Of a stretch of 64,000 nucleotides of DNA, positions 55,191-63,602 are shown piece after piece; within the stretch, counting starts at the first letter, position 1, and every line of letters starts with the position of its first letter. Under the pieces are notes generated by a model, which was not told the DNA's origin, searched no databases, and saw only the letters and a program-made list of their open reading frames with translations. The translations under genes were made by a program, and so were the position numbers. The stretch is from NCBI RefSeq assembly GCF_900107235.1, contig NZ_FNPF01000012.1, positions 56,911-120,910 of the forward strand, written 5' to 3'. Source of the stretch: Citreimonas salinaria. GTDB taxonomy: Bacteria > Pseudomonadota > Alphaproteobacteria > Rhodobacterales > Rhodobacteraceae.

Positions 55191-56777
55191 TCAGACCTCG
55201 CCTTCGAAGTCGATGAACAGCGGGCGGCCGTCGGGACGCAGCGCCGGTTCCAGCCCTTCGCGGTACATCACCGGGGTGCCTTCGTGGGTGATGAACTTGT
55301 AGGCGCCGGTCGCCTCCATCAGGTCCTGCATCTTGCGATACATCTCGGCGCGCGTCTCGGTGTCCGTCTCGCTCAATGCCAGCTTGTGCAGCTCGTCGAA
55401 CTCCTCGTTCGAGAACCGCTCCCAGTTCCAGATGCCGACCTGGTCGGACACGAACCAGCTGGTCGCGTAGTACGGGTCGGGTAGCATCGAGAACCGGTTG
55501 AGCACCAGCTGCATGTCCTTCCACCGCTCGCCTTCGCTTTCCATGCCAAGCGTCCAGAAGGACCCGGAATCCTGCACGTTGATCTGCGTCTGGATGCCGA
55601 TCTGCGACAGTTGCGCCTGGATCACCTCGGCCATCGTCTTCCAGACGGTCGCGTTCAGCGCGTCGATCGTCAGCGGTTCGGACGGCGGCCCGCCGGCAGC
55701 CTCGAGATATTCGCGCGCCTTGTCCAGATCGCCGGCAACCGGCACGGACGGGTTTTCGCGGTGGCCCGGCAGGCCCGGCGCGATCAACCCCGTGGAAGGT
55801 GCCGCTTCGCCGAAATAGGCTGCGTCGATGATCTGCTCGGCGTTGATCGCGTGCTGGATCGCCTTGCGCAGGTTTTCATCCTGCAGCGCCGGGTTGTCCA
55901 AGTTCATGCCCAGCCAGACGTAGTAGAGCGACGGGTATTCCTCGATCACGGTGTTTTCCGGCTCGTTGCCGCGGTAATCGGCCAGCGAGGACAGCGTGAT
56001 CTCGGTATAGTCCAGGTCGCCGGCCTCGTAGGCGCGCTCGGCAGTCTTGGTGTCGTCCATCGGCAGGATGCGGATCTCGTCGAAGCCGGGCGTCTCGCCT
56101 TTCCAGTCCGGGTTGCGGACAAGGTGGACGTACTGGTTCGGTTTCCATTCCTGCAGGACGTAGGGGCCGGAATAGGCGGGCGGTTCCATTCCGAAGTTGC
56201 CGCCGTTTTCGGTGGCCTCCATCACGGCCTTCTTCGACACGATATGGCCAGTGCCGTAGGGCAGGGTGATGGTCCAGAGCGGCTGGAAGGCCTCGCTCAG
56301 GACGATGACGCCTTCGTACTTGCCGGTGATTTCGACGTGGTCCAGCGGACCCCAGTCGCTTTTCACCGGGCTGTCATGTTCCAGCACGCGCTCGAACGAG
56401 AACTTGACGTCTTCGGCGGTCATCTCGCCGTAGCCGCCGGTGAACATCAGCCCTTCCTTAAGCTTGAAGCGGATGTGGGTGTCGTCGACCTGCTCGATCT
56501 CTTCGGCAGCTTCCAGTTCCCAGTCCCACTCGCGGCCGGGCTTGTAGCGCACCAGCTTGGAATAGATGCAGTTCATCACATCCACGTTGTAGCCGTTCTG
56601 GTAGAACCCGGGGTCGAGCGCATCGATGTCGGCGTAGGAGCTGACGCGCAGCACCTTCCCCGATTGCGCCCAGATGCGCGAACCGAGCGGCATCGTAGCG
56701 GCGGCAAGGCCGGTCGCCGCGGCGGTCTGGAGGAACGTCCGGCGGCCAAGCCCGGTGCGGTGTGCGGTATCGGTCAT
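55191..56777 (-). CDS. dppA: Peptide-type ABC transporter solute-binding protein (SBP family 5)
   Basis: 528 residues with a twin-arginine-like signal, GLGRRTFLQTAAATGLAAATM. This suggests Tat export of a folded receptor. The SBP-5 pattern follows: LRVSSYADIDALDPGFYQNGY, AEDVKFSFERVL, SGPYVLQEWKPNQYVHLVRNPDW, and ENLRKAIQHAINAEQII. Ligand unknown; peptides, opines or glutathione are typical of the family. It is first of the dppABCDF set, 157 bases after the CocE-type hydrolase gene. Confidence 0.9.
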   Translation of the reverse strand: MTDTAHRTGLGRRTFLQTAAATGLAAATMPLGSRIWAQSGKVLRVSSYADIDALDPGFYQNGYNVDVMNCIYSKLVRYKPGREWDWELEAAEEIEQVDDTHIRFKLKEGLMFTGGYGEMTAEDVKFSFERVLEHDSPVKSDWGPLDHVEITGKYEGVIVLSEAFQPLWTITLPYGTGHIVSKKAVMEATENGGNFGMEPPAYSGPYVLQEWKPNQYVHLVRNPDWKGETPGFDEIRILPMDDTKTAERAYEAGDLDYTEITLSSLADYRGNEPENTVIEEYPSLYYVWLGMNLDNPALQDENLRKAIQHAINAEQIIDAAYFGEAAPSTGLIAPGLPGHRENPSVPVAGDLDKAREYLEAAGGPPSEPLTIDALNATVWKTMAEVIQAQLSQIGIQTQINVQDSGSFWTLGMESEGERWKDMQLVLNRFSMLPDPYYATSWFVSDQVGIWNWERFSNEEFDELHKLALSETDTETRAEMYRKMQDLMEATGAYKFITHEGTPVMYREGLEPALRPDGRPLFIDFEGEV

Positions 56778-56934
56778 GGTTGTTATCTCCCTGCAAGGCC
56801 GTCACGCGGCCGTTGTCGTTCTGGGCGCTGCGCATCGGTGCGCGGCGCGTGGATCATGATCCGCTCAGGAGGCGATCCGCGCAACTTCGCAATGACCGCC
56901 AAAAGACGCAGATCCTGCGTCAGTTCGCGAATGC

Positions 56935-58944
56935 TCACCCCAGATCACGCGGGATCTCGCAATCCCAGCTCTCCTCATGGGCGATCTGGTCGCCCTCCTT
57001 GGCCACCATTCGGGCTTTCACGACGAAGTGCGTGGTCGTAGCGGTCATCTCGGTCTCGGTGCGGCTGGTCATCCGCCAGTCGCCGCGCGACATCTCGAGG
57101 TTCCAGACCACGTGTCCCCTGAATGACCGCCAATCGGTGCCGTTGAAGGAATAGGTCTCGACCCCGACCGCCCCTGAGGTCATGCCATTGTCCGCAATCC
57201 GGACGCGGCCCTCGTCGTCGGTGATCGTGATGCGGGTTTCGCCGGTGGCAAGGCTTTCGGACACCACCCAGTCGGCGTGGGCGGGCGAGAGCGTTTCCGC
57301 CTCCATCGGTGCGGCGCCTTTCGGCGTGCCTAGGTCGCGCGGCTGCGGATCGTCGGTCGCCCTTCGCACCGGCAGGACCAGCCGGGTCTTCGACGTGTCC
57401 ACCGTCAACTCGACGGGTTCGGGCGCGGGCCAAGCAATGGGGAAGTAGCTGGTCGACAGGGCCAGCCGCACGCGGTGGCCGGCGCGGAAGGTCTGGGCGA
57501 CATGCTTGAACGGCACCGTCGCGGTATAGAGTTCGCCCGGAACCAGCGCCTCGGGCGTCTCGTGGCTGTCGCGGTGCGTCAGGTTCAACAGCCCATAGCT
57601 GACGCGCGTTGCCGCTCCGTCCGGGGCCACGTCCACCAGGCGCGCGGCCACCTGCGCCACCGGCCGGTCGACGCTGAACGTCAGTTCGAGGTTCGCGTCG
57701 CCCGCGATGTCCAGCGGCGCTTCGAGCGGCGCGGTCTGGAACACCAGGCTGCCCGCATCGTCCCGGCGCTGGTCGACCGGCTGATCGCCGGGCTTGGCAT
57801 AGGAGCACCATTTGCCCCCCGCGATCCCGGTGCCCAGCGGAGACTGGATACGTAGCTTGCCGTTCGGCCCGCCGTCGGTCCCTAGCGATCCATCAGCACC
57901 CAAGCCGAAGGCGACCCTGTCGACATTCGGCGACGGCCAGGACGGTTCCTCGATCCAGCGCCCGTCGCGGTGCGCATAATAGCTGGCGGGTTCCGCGTGG
58001 TCCTGCAGGTAGAGCCGCAGCTGCGGTTCATCCATGATGCCGGTGTCGATCCCCTTCAGCCACTGGTCCCACCAGCGCAGTTCCTCGGCCGCCCAGTCGA
58101 TCGCGGGGCCGGGCACGCCGATATGCGGGTACTTGTGTGCCCACGGGCCGACGAGACCCTTTTTCGGCCCCTGCAGCGTTTCCATCAGGCGAAAGACGGA
58201 GCGGCAATAGCCGTCGGCCCAGCCGGACACCGCGTAGACCGGTACCTGGATGCGGCTGATGTCTTCGCACACCGAACCATGTTTCCAGAACGCGTCGCGT
58301 CGCTGGTGTTCCAGCCAGTTCTTCAGCCACAGGCCGGACCCCTGCAGGCGCTGCATCCACATCTCGCGCCACTTGCCGCCGACGAGGTCGGGGTCCGGCG
58401 GCAGGGTATTGATGGCGAACATGTTCGACGCCCACGAGATCTGGTCGACCACCATCGTCCCGCCCATGTAATGCACGTCGTCCGCATAGCGGTCGTCGGT
58501 CGAGGCGATGGACACCACGGCCTTCAGCGCCGGGGGCTGAAGCGCGGCGATCTGCAACCCGTTGAACCCGCCCCAGGAAATGCCGACCATGCCGACATTG
58601 CCGTCGCACCAGTCTTGGGCGGCGATCCAGGCAATGATGTCGCATCCGTCCTGAAGCTCCTGCGCGGTGTATTCGTCGACCATCAGCCCTTCGGATTCGC
58701 CGGTGCCGCGCAGGTCCACACGAACGTAGGCATAGCCACGCGCGGCGATGTAAGGCGCGCGCACGGCGTCGCGTGCAAGCGTGCCATCGCCCTTGCGGTA
58801 GGGCAGGTATTCCAGGATCCCCGGGACAGGCGCCGCATCCGCCGGCCGCCAGATGCGCGCTGCAAGAATGCAGCCGTCGGGCAGCGCGATCTCGACATGC
58901 CGCTCTTCGATGACATCGTGAAGGCTGGTTGAGCTCTGATCCAT
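56935..58944 (-). CDS. CocE/NonD-family alpha/beta hydrolase (X-Pro dipeptidyl-peptidase-like)
   Basis: 669 residues from the ATG at 58944. Residues ~15-300 form an alpha/beta hydrolase with nucleophile S123 in G-I-S-W-G-G. The later Asp and His are plausible in VSGWADGY and GPWAHKYP. Residues ~310-540 are a jelly-roll of the X-Pro peptidase C-terminal type (LELTFSVDRPVAQVAARLVDV). A further ~130 residues at the end are not part of the usual ~550-residue family. No signal peptide is visible, so it is cytosolic. It hydrolyses esters or amides such as alpha-amino acid esters or X-Pro peptides. It shares strand and context with the dpp transporter, so it may process the imported compound. Confidence 0.87.
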   Translation of the reverse strand: MDQSSTSLHDVIEERHVEIALPDGCILAARIWRPADAAPVPGILEYLPYRKGDGTLARDAVRAPYIAARGYAYVRVDLRGTGESEGLMVDEYTAQELQDGCDIIAWIAAQDWCDGNVGMVGISWGGFNGLQIAALQPPALKAVVSIASTDDRYADDVHYMGGTMVVDQISWASNMFAINTLPPDPDLVGGKWREMWMQRLQGSGLWLKNWLEHQRRDAFWKHGSVCEDISRIQVPVYAVSGWADGYCRSVFRLMETLQGPKKGLVGPWAHKYPHIGVPGPAIDWAAEELRWWDQWLKGIDTGIMDEPQLRLYLQDHAEPASYYAHRDGRWIEEPSWPSPNVDRVAFGLGADGSLGTDGGPNGKLRIQSPLGTGIAGGKWCSYAKPGDQPVDQRRDDAGSLVFQTAPLEAPLDIAGDANLELTFSVDRPVAQVAARLVDVAPDGAATRVSYGLLNLTHRDSHETPEALVPGELYTATVPFKHVAQTFRAGHRVRLALSTSYFPIAWPAPEPVELTVDTSKTRLVLPVRRATDDPQPRDLGTPKGAAPMEAETLSPAHADWVVSESLATGETRITITDDEGRVRIADNGMTSGAVGVETYSFNGTDWRSFRGHVVWNLEMSRGDWRMTSRTETEMTATTTHFVVKARMVAKEGDQIAHEESWDCEIPRDLG

Positions 58945-59058
58945 GCAGATGCATTCCCTATGACGGTATTCGCGCCAGCCTGTCATGGGCCGCCTTGCGT
59001 CACAACTTCGCGCCGTGCCGCAGGTTGACATACAAAGTGCGTCGGATAGCGTCAGCGA

Positions 59059-59865
59059 ATGACATCTGATCCCCTACCAGCCAATCTCTCCTATACCTGC
59101 AGCCTGTTCCCCTCGATCGCGCATGTCTGTCGCCGGATCGGGATCAACCGGCAGCAATTCAACAAGTATCTCGCGGGCGCGGTGCGACCGTCGCGGCACA
59201 ACATGCGCAAGATCTGCGATTTCTTCGGCGTCACCGAAGCCGAATTGCTGATGGAGACGCCCCGCTTCGTCGAGCTGATCTCGCTGCGGCGCCGCCCGGT
59301 GCCCGAGGTCGATGCTTCGCCGATCGGGCCCACCCTGAAGCGGCTGAACCAGTTTTCCGCCCCCCTGGACCGCTATTGCGGCGCCTACTTCCGGTACTTC
59401 TTTTCCTACAGCACGCCCGGGCAGGTCATCCGCTCCTTCGCGCTGCTGACCCGGCGCGACGGCTATTACCTGTGGAAGAACATCGAACGCGACAACGGCG
59501 GGCCGAACGGCGCGCGGGACGTCTACAAGTACGAAGGCTTGGCCTTCTACCTTGGCGAACGGATCAACGTGGTGGAAAACGAATGCCTGCTGTCGTCATC
59601 GGTGACGCAGATGATGCTCTACCCTTCGTATTCATCCGGAATCGATTACCTGTTGGGCATCCAGACGGGCGGCCCGTTGAAGCGCGGCCGCAAACCGGCG
59701 GCTTCGCGCGTTCTGCTCGACTATCTCGGTCAGAACGTCGACCCGAAGCGCGCCTTGGCGCAATGCGGAACCTTCGACCCGCAGGCGCTGGATCAACGGA
59801 TCGTCGAACTTGTCCGGCACGACGCGCCTCTGCAGGATTCAATCTTGGAGGTAGAACAGCTTTGA
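59059..59865 (+). CDS. XRE-like HTH transcriptional regulator
   Basis: 268 residues from ATG 59059. An N-terminal helix-turn-helix (about 17-65, IAHVCRRIGINRQQFNKYLAG, then KICDFFGVTEAELL) leads into a ~190-residue domain I do not recognise (Y-C-G-A-Y-F-R-Y-F-F, KNIERDNGGPNG). It is divergent from the CocE-type gene with 114 bases between, so it is the likely regulator of the hydrolase-dpp set. The second domain probably senses the substrate. Confidence 0.75.
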   Translation: MTSDPLPANLSYTCSLFPSIAHVCRRIGINRQQFNKYLAGAVRPSRHNMRKICDFFGVTEAELLMETPRFVELISLRRRPVPEVDASPIGPTLKRLNQFSAPLDRYCGAYFRYFFSYSTPGQVIRSFALLTRRDGYYLWKNIERDNGGPNGARDVYKYEGLAFYLGERINVVENECLLSSSVTQMMLYPSYSSGIDYLLGIQTGGPLKRGRKPAASRVLLDYLGQNVDPKRALAQCGTFDPQALDQRIVELVRHDAPLQDSILEVEQL

Positions 59866-59999
59866 AGCGCAGCTTGCGGAAACGATAACGCCGCTGCGCC
59901 TTGCGCTCTGCGTGAATCAGTCCGCGGGCTGGCGGTGCCCCGGCTGCCACGTAGGGTTCGGAACCAACACCCGATGTTCGTCACGGCCGTCGCAGCAGG

Positions 60000-60199
60000 T
60001 GCAAACTGGCGGAAAACCCGGGCCACATCGAGGAACGCGTCGAGCAGGGGCAGCGGTGTCAGACCTGCGTGGGCGAAGGCCCTGTCGACGACACGCTGCG
60101 TTGCCGACCGCCCGCGAGAGGAAGATCAGGGGCTCGCGCAGCAAGTCGGCGCAGCTGACCCGTTCGAACCGGCTGATCGGCAGGTTGAGATGCGCGATC
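60000..60199 (-). pseudogene. LysR-family regulator remnant cut by the IS
   Basis: Minus strand, next to the left IS end. Two frames spell LysR effector-domain text: IAHLNLPISRFERV, LLREPLIFLSR, then one base later RSATQRVVDRAFAHAGLTP and a LLDAFLDVARVF piece. There is no N-terminal helix-turn-helix part; the IS occupies its place. The interval 59866-60000 shows nothing else. Confidence 0.5.
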
Positions 60200-61252
60200 G
60201 GCGTTGTTGCATTACCCTCGCCTGAGGCGTGACTGCCCCTTGCCCCACTGACGTTATACCACGCGAACGATCTCGGCGGTGCCGAGTGCGTTGAACCAGT
60301 TCATGAGGGCGATGCGGATGTGGATTTCGGCGGTCTGGCGGTCGGGGTCTCTCGCGGCGATGCGCTCGCCGAAGGCTTTCAGGCAGCGCATCCTCGCCTC
60401 GATCCGGCTGCGGGCCTGGTATCCGGACCAGCGTTTCCAGAACGCTCGTCCGTAGTGCCGGGTTGCGCGCAAGGTTTCGTTGCGAGCGCGTGCCGCCGGG
60501 CAGTTCTCCTTCCGGAGGCGTCCGTTCTTGCGGACCGGGATGATCGGGATGGCCTGCCGGGCGACGATGGCCTTGTGGCACCGGCGCGTGTGGTAGGCAC
60601 CATCCGCCGTGACGGTGCCGATCTGTTCGTCTGCCGGGATCTGGCCAAGCAGGTCCGGTAACACGGGGCTGTCACCGTCGCAGCTGGGAGTGAATTCGAC
60701 GGCGCGGATGTCGGACATGACCGGGTCCATCGCCAGATGCACCTTGCGCCATTGACGTCGGCCCTGCACCCCGTGCTTGCGGGCCTGCCATTCGCCGTCT
60801 CCGAGCAACTTGATGCCAGTGCTGTCGACCAGCAAGTTCGGCGGGCCATCGGCGCGGCGATAGGGAACCTGAACGGGCAAGGTCTTATGCCGCCGACAAA
60901 AGGTAGAGAAGTCTGGCACCGGCCAGTCCAACCCCGCCAGCCGCAGCAGGCTCGCCACCATCCCGGAGGTCTGTCGCAACGGCAACTTGAACAGGATCTT
61001 GATCGACAGACAGAATTGTATGGCTGCATCCGAAAATACCGCAGGCCGTCCGGGCCGACCCTCACGCGGCGCGAGCCAGGCCATCCCTTTGTCGACCCAA
61101 ATCAGCAGCGATCCCCGCTTCCGTAGTGACGCGTTGTAGTCGGACCAGTTCGTGGTGCGATAGCGGGCGGGAGGTGGCTTGCTCATGCCATGTGTCTAAC
61201 GCCATGGATTTGCAAAGCGAATCCTCCGCAAACCCAGTTTTGCATCAATGCC
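60200..61252 (-). mobile_element. IS5-family (IS903-type) insertion sequence, complete
   Basis: 1053 bases, the normal size for this group. The left end reads GGCGTTGTTGCATTAC (60200 on). The right end, read inward, is GGCATTGATGCAAAAC (from 61252), so imperfect terminal inverted repeats of about 18 bases are present. One transposase gene fills it. The 9-base flanks (TGCGCGATC and GTCTAGGCC) do not match, so there is no target duplication. Confidence 0.82.
60254..61186 (-). CDS. IS5-family transposase
   Basis: 310 residues, full-length. A DDE enzyme: first Asp in V-D-S-T-G-I-K, second in T-A-D-G-A-Y-H, and the IS4/IS5 signature Y-(2)-R-(3)-E-(6)-K exactly in YQARSRIEARMRCLK. The N-terminal Y-R-T-T-N-W-S-D-Y-N-A-S-L-R-K-R-G-S-L and FSDAAIQFCLSIKILF are usual for the IS903 group. 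No frameshift or stop was found, so it may be active. Confidence 0.93.
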   Translation of the reverse strand: MSKPPPARYRTTNWSDYNASLRKRGSLLIWVDKGMAWLAPREGRPGRPAVFSDAAIQFCLSIKILFKLPLRQTSGMVASLLRLAGLDWPVPDFSTFCRRHKTLPVQVPYRRADGPPNLLVDSTGIKLLGDGEWQARKHGVQGRRQWRKVHLAMDPVMSDIRAVEFTPSCDGDSPVLPDLLGQIPADEQIGTVTADGAYHTRRCHKAIVARQAIPIIPVRKNGRLRKENCPAARARNETLRATRHYGRAFWKRWSGYQARSRIEARMRCLKAFGERIAARDPDRQTAEIHIRIALMNWFNALGTAEIVRVV

Positions 61253-61258
61253 GTCTAG

Positions 61259-61430
61259 GCCTGTCCTTCCTTCTCATCAGCCACGACCTCGCCGTCGGCG
61301 AGCGCGTCAGCCACAGGATCGCGGTGATGCAGCGTGAGCCGCATCGTCGAGACCGGCCCCACGGGGCGCGTCATCTCGGTGCCGCAGTCGACCACACAAG
61401 GATGCTGCTTAGGTCGGTTCCCGGCCTCGC
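61259..61430 (+). pseudogene. Peptide ABC transporter ATPase C-terminal remnant
   Basis: Right next to the IS right end. The plus strand reads LSFLLISHDLAVGERVSHRIAVMQ, that is, the H-loop region of a DppD/OppF-type ATPase. Then the frame changes to SRIVETGPTGRVISVPQST and again to HTRMLLRSVPGLA, which is the usual ATPase end (YTRxLLxxxP). Two frameshifts and the absence of Walker A and B show it is dead. It is not part of the intact dpp set at 51-56 kb. Confidence 0.7.
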
Positions 61431-61555
61431 GGCGAAACCGGATTGCGTGTCGTGTGGTCGCCCCGCCAAGCATGCGATCGCCCACGATCATGAACTGGAA
61501 GTCGCGGTCACGCTACGCGCGGAGCCTGCGAAGAGTTTCTATGACCTGCGACACT

Positions 61556-62605
61556 TCAGGGCTTCCGACCGAGCGTGTCGGCCATCTGGGCGTCGCGTTC
61601 TCCCATCGGCCGGACCGGGCCGCGCGTGGTGTCACGCGCCGACTGGTGCTCCATCTCGGCATTGAGAAGCGCCCCGAGAAGCACCACGAACGCCGTCAGC
61701 CAGATGTAAAGCAGAAGGATCACGACGCCCGCGAGCGCGCCGTAAGTCGGCTGATAGCTGGCGATGTTCCGCACGAAGGCGAAGAACAGCCACGATCCGC
61801 CGAGCCAGAGGGCCGTCGCGACGATGGCGCCCGGCGTGACCCAACTCCATCTCGGGGGGCGGCGAGCCGGGGCGTGCCGGTAGATGAGCCCGAGCGCCAC
61901 CATCGACAGAAGCGCGAGGAGCGGCCAGCGGCTCACTGTAACGATGGTGTCGGTCCAGCCCGAAAGCCCGAGCGCCTCCGCTGCCGGCGGGATGACCAGC
62001 GCGACGGAGATCGCCGCGAGCGCCATCACGGCAAGCACCCCGGTCAGCCAGAGCGAGACGAAGTTCCGCACGATGATGTTGCGCGTCTCGGCCTCTGAAT
62101 GCGCCATGTTCATGCCGCTCACGAGGTTGTCGATGCCCCGCGACGCCCAGAAGAGCGAGAACGCGAGGCTGAAAAGGGCGGTCGCCGTGGCCCTGCCCGT
62201 TGCCTGGCTGGCAAGCGCGACCGCCTGGTCGCGCACGACCGCAAGGGCCTCCGGCGGTACGACGCCTTCGAGGCTCTCGACCTGGCGAACGACCAGATCC
62301 GGCTCGAAGAACATGCCCGCCAGCGAGGCGAGCATCGCGATCGCGGGGAACAGCGCCAGCATTCCGAAGAAGGCGATGCCTGCCGCCACGAGCGGAAAAA
62401 GGTCCGGGCCGATGCGGCCACCCGCCCTGAGAGCGATGTCCCGCCAGCCCGCAAGCTCGATGCCGTAGGGCCGCCACGCATGCCGCCCGCGGCCGGCCTC
62501 GCGCAGCGCCTCGTCCTCTGCCGCCGGTGCCGCGGGGTGGCTGCCCTCCGGACGGGGCTCGCTGCCCTCGCCGGGCCCCGGTCCTTCGCCGGATCTGTCC
62601 TGCAT
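61556..62605 (-). CDS. YihY/BrkB-family inner-membrane protein
   Basis: 349 residues. A hydrophilic Pro/Glu-rich N-terminus (~55 residues) precedes six helices. The family marks are DLFPLVAAGIAFFGMLALFPAIAMLASL, FWASRGIDNLVSGMNMAHSEAETRN, and SYQPTYGALAGVVILLLYIWLTAFVVLLGALLNAEMEH. Function uncertain (the old RNase BN name was wrong). It is located between the two IS copies and is intact. Confidence 0.88.
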   Translation of the reverse strand: MQDRSGEGPGPGEGSEPRPEGSHPAAPAAEDEALREAGRGRHAWRPYGIELAGWRDIALRAGGRIGPDLFPLVAAGIAFFGMLALFPAIAMLASLAGMFFEPDLVVRQVESLEGVVPPEALAVVRDQAVALASQATGRATATALFSLAFSLFWASRGIDNLVSGMNMAHSEAETRNIIVRNFVSLWLTGVLAVMALAAISVALVIPPAAEALGLSGWTDTIVTVSRWPLLALLSMVALGLIYRHAPARRPPRWSWVTPGAIVATALWLGGSWLFFAFVRNIASYQPTYGALAGVVILLLYIWLTAFVVLLGALLNAEMEHQSARDTTRGPVRPMGERDAQMADTLGRKP

Positions 62606-62739
62606 CTCGTGCCTCGCTGCCTGAACCGCTCAAGGATGTAACGCGGCATGACAGGCAGCGATCCCACAGGATTGCTGGGGCGCAGAGCGAGTCCTAACTG
62701 TGTATAGATAGTGTACCAGGACAGTTTCGGAGAAACGTG

Positions 62740-63384
62740 ATGCGCCCCAAGGGCCCCGTTGTCGTCTTGCTGATTCAGGGCTTCCTGATCATCGAGATCG
62801 TGACCGGTCTCGCCACGGCCCAGTGGATGCCGCTTTTCGTGGCTGCCACCACGTTGGCCCTGACGCTACTGCCCCACAGATTTGCGCGCTTTTTCGGTCT
62901 GGAACTGCCGCATTCGGTGCTGACGGCCATCGTGGCCTTCCTCTTCGCCACGCTGTTCCTGGGCGAGGTCGAGAATTTCTACGAACGGTTCTGGTGGTGG
63001 GACCTGTTGCTGCATTTCTTCTCGGCGCTGTCCATTGCGGCCATGGCGTTTCTGATGATCTTCATGCTGTTCGAGGGCGACCGCTACGCCGCTCCGCCCT
63101 CGGCCCTGGCCGTCCTCTCCGGCGCGGTGGCCTTGGCCATCGGTGCGCTGTGGGAGATCTTCGAATATGGAATGGACCAGCTCTTCGGCATGAACATGCA
63201 GAAGTCGGGACTGGACGACACCATGACCGACCTGATGATCGACTTGGCTGGCGCGGCCTTGGGCGCATTGTCGGGCTATCTGTTTCTGAAGGGACGCCAG
63301 TTTGGGGGAATGGGCGGGATCATGGCCGAGTTCGTCGCGTTGAACCGGAGCTGGTATCGGAAATTGAGGAAGCGGGTGGAGTAG
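62740..63384 (+). CDS. DUF2238/YjdF-like membrane protein
   Basis: 214 residues from the ATG at 62740 (GGAGAAACGTG before it; a GTG one codon earlier is possible). Six to seven helices. The middle WWWDLLLHFFSALSIAAMAF, then GALWEIFEYGMDQLFG and SGLDDTMTDLMIDLAGAALGALSGY, match the DUF2238 pattern of acidic and aromatic residues in helices. Function unknown. It is divergent from YihY, with 134 bases between the starts, and lies between the two IS copies. Confidence 0.75.
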   Translation: MRPKGPVVVLLIQGFLIIEIVTGLATAQWMPLFVAATTLALTLLPHRFARFFGLELPHSVLTAIVAFLFATLFLGEVENFYERFWWWDLLLHFFSALSIAAMAFLMIFMLFEGDRYAAPPSALAVLSGAVALAIGALWEIFEYGMDQLFGMNMQKSGLDDTMTDLMIDLAGAALGALSGYLFLKGRQFGGMGGIMAEFVALNRSWYRKLRKRVE

Positions 63385-63602
63385 GATGTGCGAGGCTATC
63401 CACATTCTTGGATGACGGCATTGAGGATCGATAAGCCGCAACCGACTTACCCCAACCGTATCGGAGGCATGTTCGGCAGGCTCAAGGACTGGCGGCGTGT
63501 TTCGACCCGCTACGGCCGGTGCCCAAAGGGTATTCCTCCCGGCCATCGCTCTCGCCGCTACCGTCATCTACTGGCTATGAGGCCTGAGCCTTGGTTTGGC
63601 GC

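Noticed and set aside
61253..63602. Active composite transposon
   Set aside because: The two IS copies differ clearly, and the first lacks a matching target duplication.
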